A stretch of DNA of 64,000 nt, from positions 2,480,001 through 2,544,000 of the forward strand of contig NZ_CP029462.1 in the NCBI RefSeq assembly GCF_003367905.1, in the 5' to 3' direction. Source of the stretch: Megasphaera stantonii. GTDB lineage: Bacteria; Bacillota; Negativicutes; Veillonellales; Megasphaeraceae. Every line of letters starts with the position of its first letter. Positions within the stretch are counted from its first letter, which is position 1. The position numbers were made by a program, and so were the translations under genes. This document shows, in pieces, positions 26,131 to 33,248 of the stretch. A model generated the notes under the pieces. That model saw only the letters and a program-made list of their open reading frames with translations. It had not been told where the DNA came from and did not search any database.

Positions 26131-26457
26131 ATGAGCGACCCGATCATGAAGGAAGTCGTCAATGCCGAAATGGCCTTTACAGAAGACGAAATCATGCGGC
26201 GGCAGTATACGCAGCGGGAAAAAGCCCTGCGGGATTACCGCAGCGATATGGCCGAGGCCCGGCGTGAAGGAGAGCAGAAAGGAAGACGTGAGGGAGAGCA
26301 AAAAGGAAGACGTGAAGGAGAACAGAAAGGGCGACGTGAAGAAAAGGTTTCTATTGCTGTCAACATGCTGCGGCTGGGTATAGATGTGTCTCACATTGCC
26401 GCGGCAACGGGCTTGTCTATTGCTGATGTGGAGCTGCTGAAGGCGAAATTGACTTGA
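26131..26457 (+). CDS. Duplicated stand-alone Rpn C-terminal protein with repeat expansion
   Basis: 108 residues from ATG 26131, preceded by GGAGG (26118-26122). The frame also opens at 26080 (MAGLGISSDAEETEELA), where the ATG overlaps the stop of the upstream gene, but that start has no comparable Shine-Dalgarno. The protein repeats the short form of locus 2 and carries three REGEQKGR units (26263-26334) where the upstream copy has none, then EKVSIAVNMLRLGIDVSHIA. There is no nuclease core, so it cannot be a nuclease. It is a plausible extra antitoxin or dimerisation partner. A further short remnant of the unit (TCAGCAGCGATGCCGA) lies at about 26473. Confidence 0.65.
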   Translation: MSDPIMKEVVNAEMAFTEDEIMRRQYTQREKALRDYRSDMAEARREGEQKGRREGEQKGRREGEQKGRREEKVSIAVNMLRLGIDVSHIAAATGLSIADVELLKAKLT

Positions 26458-26518
26458 CACAGGCGTTGTTGTCAGCAGCGATGCCGACAGCTGTGGAAGA
26501 AAGTTTTGTAACATACGA

Positions 26519-26562
26519 AAACCCAGCGTCATGAAAGGTGTATGCGCTTCATGACGCTGGGT
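26519..26562. terminator. Bidirectional terminator between the Rpn locus and the small gene
   Basis: AACCCAGCGTCATGA pairs perfectly with TCATGACGCTGGGTT. A-rich sequence before it and TTTATATTTTTT after it allow use on both strands. Confidence 0.88.
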
Positions 26563-26576
26563 TTATATTTTTTGTA

Positions 26577-26807
26577 TTAAAACGACCGCCTTCCCAAGGC
26601 GGGATGGGCGCAGGGTTTCAGGGTCAGGTGGTCGACGAGATAGCCTGCTTCTTCCAGGGTGACGTCTTCCTTCGTGCCGTCGTGCTCGAAGACGCAAAGG
26701 GGATTGTCTGCGCCGACTTCGCCGCCGGGCAGGTAGATGTATTCTCCCGTTTCGGCGTCGCCGAAGATAATGCCGGCCAGGAGGTGTTTCTGGGCGATTT
26801 GGCTCAT
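26577..26807 (-). CDS. Small protein of unknown function coupled to a metallophosphoesterase
   Basis: 76 residues, MSQIAQKHLLAGIIFGDAET to CAHPALGRRSF. No family is recognised; it looks like a small beta-rich protein. Its ATG overlaps the stop of the upstream gene (ATGA at 26804-26807), so both are made from one transcript and probably act together. A shortened paralogue lies at 24963-25130, on the other side of the Rpn locus. Confidence 0.6.
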   Translation of the reverse strand: MSQIAQKHLLAGIIFGDAETGEYIYLPGGEVGADNPLCVFEHDGTKEDVTLEEAGYLVDHLTLKPCAHPALGRRSF

Positions 26808-27529
26808 ACTTTTTCCTCCTCTTCAAAGGTGATTTCCAAGAGCTTGCAGTCCCGATAGTCTGCCGATACGAGGTGGAGCAGGGTGCCGTTGTAACGGCGG
26901 GGGAACATCGTATTGGGCTGCATGCCGTGGAGGTGGCCGAAGATGCACAGGGGCACCTTGTATTTTTCCAGGAGCTCCGTAAAGCCGCTGGGCTTGGTCA
27001 GGTCGCAGACCGGCGGATAGTGGAGGAGCAGGATGGTGTGCTCGCAGCCGAGCTTTTCCGCTTCCTGCAGGGTCCGCTCGACACGCAGGAGCTCGCGGCG
27101 GTAAGGCTTGGCGTCCCGCTCTTCCTTGTAGTGGATGTCGCCGGGGCAGACCCAGCCGTGGGTGCCGCAGACGGCGATGCGCCCTTCGTCGAGGGTGACT
27201 GTCGTGCCGTAGAGGTACTGCATGTTATTCTCGGCGTCCATGCGGTTGAGCTTGCCGGCGCTTTCCCACCAGAAGTCGTGGTTGCCGCGGATGATGAGCT
27301 TCCGGCCCGGCAGGGCGCGGATTTCGTCCAGGTCTTCCTGGGCGTCCTTGAGGTGCATAGCCCACGACGTGTCGCCGGCGATGAGTACTGTGTCGTCGTC
27401 GGTGACGCGGCTGTTCCAGTCTTCCTGGATGCGGCTCCAGTGGTCTTTCCAGCGGGGGCCGAATATTTCCATTGGCTTTTTAGGCGGATGGCCTGATAAG
27501 TGTAAGTCTCCGATTGCAAATAAACGCAT
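26804..27529 (-). CDS. Calcineurin-like metallophosphoesterase
   Basis: 241 residues with the full set of metallophosphoesterase motifs: GDLHLSG (residues 7-13), GDTSWAM (near 52), RGNHDFWW (near 81), HYPP (near 171), and GHLHG (near 198). There is no signal peptide, so it is cytoplasmic. The substrate cannot be told from sequence; relatives act on phosphoproteins, nucleotides or cyclic nucleotides. It is the first gene of a two-gene unit with the 76-residue protein. The start is ATG 27529. Confidence 0.9.
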   Translation of the reverse strand: MRLFAIGDLHLSGHPPKKPMEIFGPRWKDHWSRIQEDWNSRVTDDDTVLIAGDTSWAMHLKDAQEDLDEIRALPGRKLIIRGNHDFWWESAGKLNRMDAENNMQYLYGTTVTLDEGRIAVCGTHGWVCPGDIHYKEERDAKPYRRELLRVERTLQEAEKLGCEHTILLLHYPPVCDLTKPSGFTELLEKYKVPLCIFGHLHGMQPNTMFPRRYNGTLLHLVSADYRDCKLLEITFEEEEKV

Positions 27530-27560
27530 GTATCTGTCCTTTCTGTATTGGGATTTGGCG

Positions 27561-28358
27561 TCAAACAGGCTGCGTCAGCTGCTGTTTCAGGGCTTCTATG
27601 AACCGTTCCCGGTGTCCCGGATTGGATATTTGGGGAATCATGTAGCCGACGAACAGGGGGTTGGTCAGGAAGCGGGGCATGATCTTGACGTACAGCTTGT
27701 CGTCGCCGGGGAAGTCGTAGAAGAAGATGTTGTAACTGTCGTTGCTGCGGATGAATTTGAACATGAAGTAGTCTGCCGTGCGCTGCATATAGCGTACGAA
27801 CTGGGGAAGCTTTTTCTCGTCGGAGAGGATGAGGTTGATTTCATAAAATCCGATGATAGGCCGCAGGGACAGGTTGACTTCTATGCCTTCTTCGCAGAGG
27901 ATGGGCGTACCGGAGAAGTGGCAGGACTGAATGTCGTCGTGGTAGTCGTAGTGCTCGAAGCCGACGATCTGCGAGTGGGGATGGTGAATCGTCCCGCCCG
28001 ACATGTAGCCGTGGTTGCGGTAGAATACGACAGAGCCGCGGCGGAAGCGTTCCATGGCCTTGACCTGACGCCATTTTTCCAGTCCGAAGCGGATGAGGTC
28101 GACGGCGTAGGCGGCGTCGTAGGTGGAAAAGTCGCCGTCGCAGTCGTCCGTTTCGATAATCAGGGTCTGCCAGGAGTTCTTCAGGACGGGGTAGGCGTTT
28201 TCCAGCCAAATCATATGACCTCTGGTATCCATGATGTTCTTCAAATGGGCTACGTCGCAGAAGGGGCAGTACGATTCGTCGCGGTGGACCGTATCGGGCT
28301 TCGTTTTCCCTATGTCTAAATTGTATTCAAGAATATGGTGCAATGGATTCTGTTCCAT
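27561..28358 (-). CDS. GalT/HIT-superfamily protein (DUF4931-like)
   Basis: 265 residues from ATG 28358, chosen because AAGGAG lies 8 bases upstream; the longer open frame upstream has no start signal. Visible are a CPFCD pair (SYCPFCDVAH near residue 31, likely metal-binding), GHMIWLENAYPVLKNSWQTL, and the HIT-like HHPHSQIVGFEHY near residue 125. These resemble galactose-1-phosphate uridylyltransferase-type proteins. Without leloir genes nearby, a true GalT role is unlikely; a nucleotidyl transfer or hydrolysis role is inferred. Confidence 0.7.
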   Translation of the reverse strand: MEQNPLHHILEYNLDIGKTKPDTVHRDESYCPFCDVAHLKNIMDTRGHMIWLENAYPVLKNSWQTLIIETDDCDGDFSTYDAAYAVDLIRFGLEKWRQVKAMERFRRGSVVFYRNHGYMSGGTIHHPHSQIVGFEHYDYHDDIQSCHFSGTPILCEEGIEVNLSLRPIIGFYEINLILSDEKKLPQFVRYMQRTADYFMFKFIRSNDSYNIFFYDFPGDDKLYVKIMPRFLTNPLFVGYMIPQISNPGHRERFIEALKQQLTQPV

Positions 28359-28484
28359 AGTGTGTGCTCCTTTTTTATTCATTATATATTGTAGCATACG
28401 GACTGCCTTTTTTAAACATGATGCGATATAATTATAGATACAGCTTTTCCGGCGACGGGGAAGCTGCGAAAGGATGGTAGATAT

Positions 28485-29546
28485 ATGAAGGATAACGATA
28501 TGAAGGATGGGGCCTTGTGGTCGCCGGTGCTGCTGCAATGGTTCGACGCCTACGGGCGGGACCTGCCGTGGCGGCGCGACGTGCCGCGGGACCCGTATAA
28601 GGTATGGGTGTCGGAAATCATGCTGCAGCAGACGAAGGTCGAAGCGGTGCGGCCCTATTACGACAGCTGGATGGACCGCTTTCCCGATATTCCCACGCTG
28701 GCGGCGGCCTCGCAGGACGACGTGCTGCGCCAATGGCAGGGGTTGGGGTACTACTCGCGGGCCCGCAATCTCCACGAGGCCGTGCGCGAGGTTGCAGCAG
28801 CCTACGGCGGCAAGGTGCCGAAGAATAAGAAGGATATACTGGCCTTGAAGGGCGTAGGAGACTACACGGCCGGGGCGATCCTGAGCATCGCCTACGGCGA
28901 GGCTGAGGCCGCCGTAGACGGCAATGTCCTGCGGGTCTTCGCCCGACTATACAATATAGACGGCAACATCTTGTCGGGGCCGGTGAAAAAGGAAATTACG
29001 GCCTTGGTGCAGGCTCAGATTCCCCAAGGCCGGGCCGGGGCGTTCAACGAAGCGCTGATGGATTTCGGGGCCATGATCTGCATTCCCAAGCATCCCCGCT
29101 GCGGCGAATGCCCCTTGGCCGATATATGCATGGCGAAGCGGGCCGGCCGGGAGCAGGAGCTGCCCGTGCGCATCGTAAAGAAAAAGGTGCCGACAGAGCC
29201 GGTGACGGTCGTCGTCGTAGAGGACAATGGACGCTGGCTCATCCACCGCCGGCCGCCGCAGGGCTTGCTGGCGTCGATGTGGGAGTTTCCCAACGGGACG
29301 GACGGCTTGGACGGCGTACGGCAGCTGACGGCCAGTGCAGGCGTCATGATTGACGTCGATGACCAGCCGGTAGGAACGCTGAAGCATGTGTTTTCTCATA
29401 AAATATGGCAGATGACCATATACGAAGGCCGCCAGATCGGCGGAGAGATTGCAGAAAAGGAGGATTGGCAGTGGCTGCCGCGGCGCGACGTGACGTCGGT
29501 CCCCTGGGCGGGGCCTCACGGTAAAATCACTGCGATGGCGAGATGA
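28485..29546 (+). CDS. mutY: A/G-specific adenine DNA glycosylase
   Basis: Removes adenine mispaired with 8-oxoguanine. 353 residues. The helix-hairpin-helix glycosylase domain has the catalytic glutamate in VSEIMLQQT (near 44), LKGVGDYTAGAI (near 126), and the catalytic aspartate in AVDGNVLRV (near 147). The 4Fe-4S loop CIPKHPRCGECPLADIC (C-x6-C-x2-C-x5-C) is complete. A C-terminal Nudix-like domain for 8-oxoG recognition follows from about residue 238. The stop overlaps the ATG of the next gene, so the pair is probably cotranscribed. Confidence 0.95.
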   Translation: MKDNDMKDGALWSPVLLQWFDAYGRDLPWRRDVPRDPYKVWVSEIMLQQTKVEAVRPYYDSWMDRFPDIPTLAAASQDDVLRQWQGLGYYSRARNLHEAVREVAAAYGGKVPKNKKDILALKGVGDYTAGAILSIAYGEAEAAVDGNVLRVFARLYNIDGNILSGPVKKEITALVQAQIPQGRAGAFNEALMDFGAMICIPKHPRCGECPLADICMAKRAGREQELPVRIVKKKVPTEPVTVVVVEDNGRWLIHRRPPQGLLASMWEFPNGTDGLDGVRQLTASAGVMIDVDDQPVGTLKHVFSHKIWQMTIYEGRQIGGEIAEKEDWQWLPRRDVTSVPWAGPHGKITAMAR

Positions 29547-30805
29547 AGGGACCCTTTTTTATCAATTTCATGATCATCATGTCGTGCATCTGCGTATGCT
29601 CCGCCGTGCTGTGGAACTACATCTACCGCCGCAGCCGCTGGCTGGCGCTGGTCGTCTTCGTGGCGGCAGCGACGGTTATTGCCGGCGCAGGCCTGTCTTA
29701 CTACGGGCGAGTGTTTCCGGCTGTGCAGGGAACTGTCGAGGGGATGCTCCTCATGTACGGATCCTTGGGGGCTATCAGCTGGTTTTTCCTGTTTTTCCTG
29801 GCCTTTCCCGTCTTGGTCGTCGCCTCTGCCGCTGTCTTTATCGAGCGGCGTCTGCGGCGGTGGAAGCAGAAACGGCGCGGCGTGACGACTATGCCGCCTG
29901 TACCGCCGGAGAAGGGGCGGGGGATTACGCGGCGTTCCTTCCTGCGCGGCGTCGCGGCGGTCATCCCCGTGGCGGCGGCCGGCACGAGCGTATTGGGGAA
30001 TTTCGTTGGCGAGAGCTATCTGGCCGTAACACGTCACGACTTGCACTATCCTGACCTGCCGGACTACCTCGACGGCTATAAAATCGGCCAGATTTCCGAC
30101 GTTCACCTGGGGCTGTTCGTCAGTCCCGAGCGGCTCCGCGAGGCTTTGGAGGCGCTGGCGGCGGAGGGGGTAAGCCGCGTGGAAATTACGGGCGACCTTA
30201 TCGATGAGCTGTCTCTCCTGCCGCAGTGCGGCGACGTGCTGCGGGAGATGGCGGCGAAATTTCCCGACGGCATAGATTACTGCTACGGCAATCACGAGTA
30301 TTACCGCGGCCTTGAGGCGATTACGGCCTTGCTGGAAACGACACCGGTACGCATTTTGCGCAACAGCGCCGTAGAGGCGTCGGCCGGGCGGGGAGAGGGC
30401 TTGGCCGAACGGTCCGGCCAGGATGCCGCTCCCTTTTACGTTGCCGGCGTAGACTACAGCTTTGCCCGCGGCGACGAAGCCTTTACGGCCCAGCGGCGGG
30501 AGTACGTGGCTCAGGCTTTGGACGGCGTGCCCGAGTCGGCCTTCGTCGTCATGCTGGCGCATCATTCCGATTTCATCGACGAAGGCTTTGAACGGCGCAT
30601 TCCCTTGACGATGTGCGGCCACACCCACGGCGCCCAGTTCGCCCTTATCGGGCCTGTCGTCGAGTCCGTCGGCTTCAAGTACCTGCGCGGCATGTACCGC
30701 CAGGGCGGCTCATACGGCTACGTCAACCGCGGCACGGGCCATTGGCTGCCCTTCCGGGTATTCTGCTCCCGCGAGGCGACGGTCTTTACCCTGCATAAAG
30801 GATAA
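29543..30805 (+). CDS. Membrane-anchored metallophosphoesterase, YkuE/YaeI-like
   Basis: 420 residues; ATG overlaps the mutY stop (ATGA). Three hydrophobic segments fill the first 100 residues (for example FINFMIIMSCICVCSAVLW). They are followed by a basic stretch and a twin-arginine-like ITRRSFLRGVAAVIPVAAAG near residue 130. The phosphoesterase core has QISDVHLG, TGDLIDE, YGNHEYY, LAHHSD and GHTHGAQF in order, all metal-binding residues present. The YkuE/YaeI group includes UDP-2,3-diacylglucosamine pyrophosphatase-type enzymes. A membrane substrate is plausible. Confidence 0.85.
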   Translation: MKGPFFINFMIIMSCICVCSAVLWNYIYRRSRWLALVVFVAAATVIAGAGLSYYGRVFPAVQGTVEGMLLMYGSLGAISWFFLFFLAFPVLVVASAAVFIERRLRRWKQKRRGVTTMPPVPPEKGRGITRRSFLRGVAAVIPVAAAGTSVLGNFVGESYLAVTRHDLHYPDLPDYLDGYKIGQISDVHLGLFVSPERLREALEALAAEGVSRVEITGDLIDELSLLPQCGDVLREMAAKFPDGIDYCYGNHEYYRGLEAITALLETTPVRILRNSAVEASAGRGEGLAERSGQDAAPFYVAGVDYSFARGDEAFTAQRREYVAQALDGVPESAFVVMLAHHSDFIDEGFERRIPLTMCGHTHGAQFALIGPVVESVGFKYLRGMYRQGGSYGYVNRGTGHWLPFRVFCSREATVFTLHKG

Positions 30806-30828
30806 ACAGGAGGAAACAACAGATACGT

Positions 30829-31830
30829 ATGATGATACAAAAAGCGATTTTACATATATTGGATTTCAATACGAACATGTGCATCTTGTCGCAGAAGGAC
30901 CTCGATTTCAGCAGCGACGTCGTGTACGAATACGTGGACAAGCGCATGAACCGCATCCTGCAGGACGCAGGCCAGCAGACGGGCGTATTTTACGCGACGA
31001 GTAATTATCAGGCCCTGCTGCAGCAGCTCATCGGTGGAGAAATCAGCTTCGACGAGTTCGCCTCGCAGACGGCGCGGCAGCTCTACGACATCTTGTCGCA
31101 CTGCGACGGGCCGTCGTCGCTGGACGTCCTCGTCGTCGATTTCAATGACGACGCCGATGTGCGCTGCATCGGCGTGCTCCTGCTGGACAACAAGACGGCC
31201 TACACCCATCAGATATTGGACGACGACGGGGCGGTGTACAACAAGCTTATCAAGCATTACGCTATCCTGCCCGGCGCGTCTCAGAAGATAGAGGCCTACG
31301 CTCTCATACACTGCGGCGATTTCTCCATCCGCTTTGTCGACAAGAAGCGGCAGATGGACGGGGAAGACATCTATATCCTGCCGGAACGGCTCCTGCAGTG
31401 TACGTCGGTCATTTCGGCCAAGGACGCCGTCAAGCTGGTCAGCAAGATTGCTGCCAAGGTCGCCGAGGATCACGGCGGAAATACGGTAGAAGTCTTGTCG
31501 AAGGCTAAGAATTACCTTGTCGAAAACGCCGAGACGGCCGAAGCCTTTTCGCCGCAGGACTTGGGGGCAGAGGTATTCGCCGGTTCGCAGGCCATGCGGA
31601 ATGAATTTGCCGCCCAGCTGGAAGAAGCCAAGCTGCCTGCCGACGTGCCTATCGCCAAGGCCTTTGCCGAACGGGCCGGCCGCAGCCACAAGATCAAGAC
31701 CGACACGGGCATTGAAATCATTTTCCCGTCGGAATACATCGAAAACACGGACTATATCCAGTTTATCAATAATCCCGACGGCACCATTTCCATCGAATTG
31801 AAGAATATCGGAAAGATCATCAATAAATAA
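30829..31830 (+). CDS. Nucleoid-associated protein, NA37/YejK family
   Basis: 333 residues. The start MIQKAILHILDFNTNMCILS and the run of alpha/beta segments through VDFNDDADVRCIGVLLLDNK and KTAYTHQI match the 37-kDa nucleoid-associated family (YejK/NdpA). The exact molecular role in this family is poorly defined; it binds the nucleoid in enterobacteria. An AGGAGG site precedes ATG 30829 (a second ATG follows at once). A terminator lies directly downstream. Confidence 0.82.
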   Translation: MMIQKAILHILDFNTNMCILSQKDLDFSSDVVYEYVDKRMNRILQDAGQQTGVFYATSNYQALLQQLIGGEISFDEFASQTARQLYDILSHCDGPSSLDVLVVDFNDDADVRCIGVLLLDNKTAYTHQILDDDGAVYNKLIKHYAILPGASQKIEAYALIHCGDFSIRFVDKKRQMDGEDIYILPERLLQCTSVISAKDAVKLVSKIAAKVAEDHGGNTVEVLSKAKNYLVENAETAEAFSPQDLGAEVFAGSQAMRNEFAAQLEEAKLPADVPIAKAFAERAGRSHKIKTDTGIEIIFPSEYIENTDYIQFINNPDGTISIELKNIGKIINK

Positions 31831-31837
31831 ACGAGAG

Positions 31838-31872
31838 AGGGCTTTTTCCCGCAGAGGAGAAGGCCCTTTTTC
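31838..31872 (+). terminator. Intrinsic terminator after the nucleoid-associated gene
   Basis: AGGGCTT pairs with GAGGCCCT-type right arm (31861-31867), followed by TTTTT. Confidence 0.75.
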
Positions 31873-31983
31873 CTTGCAGCAGCTCCAAGATTGAATTTTA
31901 TGGGGAAAAATGATACGATTACGTATATATTTTAAGAATGGCCTTCAAGGTTCGAGGGATGTTTGCCGAAAGGGGAATGGGAC

Positions 31984-32883
31984 ATGGAACTGCGCGTGCT
32001 GAAGTATTTTTTAGTCGTTGCCAGAGAAGAGAATATTACGAAGGCGGCCAAGATGCTGCACATCACGCAGCCTACCTTGTCGCGCCAGCTCATGCAGATG
32101 GAGGAAGAGTTCGGCGTGTCCCTGTTCAAGCGCAGCAAGCACAGCATCATACTGACTGAGGAGGGCATGATACTGCGCCGCCGGGCCCAGGAGCTCGTCG
32201 ACCTGGCCGAAAAGACGGCGAAGGAAGTGTCGCGGCAGGACGAGGTCATTTCCGGCGAAATCGCCATCGGCTGCGGCGAGACGAAGAATCTGGAGCCTAT
32301 GGCCAAGGTCATGGCGGCCTTTCAGCAGGCCTATGGAGAGGTGCAGTTTACCTTGTATACGGGCATTGCCGACGACGTGAAGGAGCGCATCGAGCAGGGA
32401 ACCCTCGATTTCGGACTACTCATTGAGCCCGTAGACGTGAGCAAGTACAGCTACCTGCGCATGCCTCTCAAGGACCGCTGGACCGTGCTGATGCGGCAGG
32501 ATCATCCCATGGCGGCGAAGGAGGCCGTCGAGCCGCAGGATCTGGCGGGGCAGCGCCTCATCATGCCGGCCCGCTTGTCCGTAAAAAATCAGGTCGAAGC
32601 CTGGCTGGGGCGATGGCAGTCCGACGTGCGCCTGGCCGTGTACATGAATCTGTCGGCATACAACAAGATGGTCCTGACGGACAACGGCGTCGGCCTGGCC
32701 TTGGGGCTGGACTTCGACACGGTCTTGCCGGGCTTGTGCATGCGCCCTATGAAGCCGTTCATCGAAAACGGCAGCTACATGGTCTGGAAAAAGAACCAGT
32801 TCTTGTCGCCGCTGCTGGAACGGTTCATCGAGTTTACGGAAGTATATCTGCAGGAGCACTATGGAGCGCAGCGCGGTGAATAG
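31984..32883 (+). CDS. LysR-family transcriptional regulator
   Basis: 299 residues from ATG 31984, preceded by AAAGGGGAATGGG. The frame is open 21 bases farther upstream, but family homology starts at MELRVLKYFLVVAREENITK. The N-terminal winged helix is followed by an effector-binding domain (SGEIAIGCGETKNLEPMAKV onward). No target is evident: the next gene downstream has its own riboswitch-controlled leader, and no divergent partner is near. The ligand is unknown. Confidence 0.88.
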   Translation: MELRVLKYFLVVAREENITKAAKMLHITQPTLSRQLMQMEEEFGVSLFKRSKHSIILTEEGMILRRRAQELVDLAEKTAKEVSRQDEVISGEIAIGCGETKNLEPMAKVMAAFQQAYGEVQFTLYTGIADDVKERIEQGTLDFGLLIEPVDVSKYSYLRMPLKDRWTVLMRQDHPMAAKEAVEPQDLAGQRLIMPARLSVKNQVEAWLGRWQSDVRLAVYMNLSAYNKMVLTDNGVGLALGLDFDTVLPGLCMRPMKPFIENGSYMVWKKNQFLSPLLERFIEFTEVYLQEHYGAQRGE

Positions 32884-32898
32884 GGCACCGGCGTCTGG

Positions 32899-32937
32899 AC
32901 AAAGGCGTTTCACCGGGCGGGCTTTGCTTTTGCCGTC
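32899..32937 (+). terminator. Weak candidate terminator after the LysR gene
   Basis: CAAAG and CTTTG arms with a GC-rich interior, followed by CTTTTGCC. The T-run is short and interrupted. Confidence 0.35.
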
Positions 32938-33016
32938 GTCTTACTTGTTTTTTCCATTCCATCGTAGTATGATATATATGTAAAAAATACATAATATATT
33001 TACATTAATATATTTA

Positions 33017-33145
33017 GTCTTTGAGGCAAGGTGAGAAAGGGAAATCCTTTCAGAGTCCTGACCGGCGGTGATAGTCCGCAACCTCCTGAGGGAGCTGACC
33101 CGGCGAAATTCCGGGACCGACAGTATAGTCTGGATGAGAAAAGAC
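33017..33145 (+). ncRNA. FMN riboswitch (RFN element)
   Basis: Contains the conserved RFN core in order: AAGGTGA, GACCGGCGGTGATAGTCCGC, the GAGGGAGCTGACCCGG arm with GAAATTCCGG, and GACCGACAGTATAGTCTGGA. The closing stem is GTCTTT (33017-33022) with AAAGAC (33140-33145). It binds flavin mononucleotide and normally shuts off riboflavin synthesis or uptake genes when FMN is plentiful. The only gene downstream in the same transcript direction is an FGGY sugar kinase, which is unusual. Confidence 0.95.
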
Positions 33146-33191
33146 TTCGGGCGCGGCACAGGTGTGTTTGCCGTGCCGTTCTCAAGTGCGA

Positions 33192-33220
33192 AAAGGCTGG
33201 ATGTATTCCGGCCTTTTTTT
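33192..33220 (+). terminator. Terminator of the FMN riboswitch expression platform
   Basis: AAGGCTGG pairs with CCGGCCTT around ATGTATT and is followed by seven T. It lies between the aptamer and the kinase start, as expected for transcription attenuation. A second hairpin (GGCAC/GTGCC, about 33156-33178) lies in between. Confidence 0.88.
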
Positions 33221-33248
33221 GATTTGCCGCAAGATAGAAGGGCAGGTA

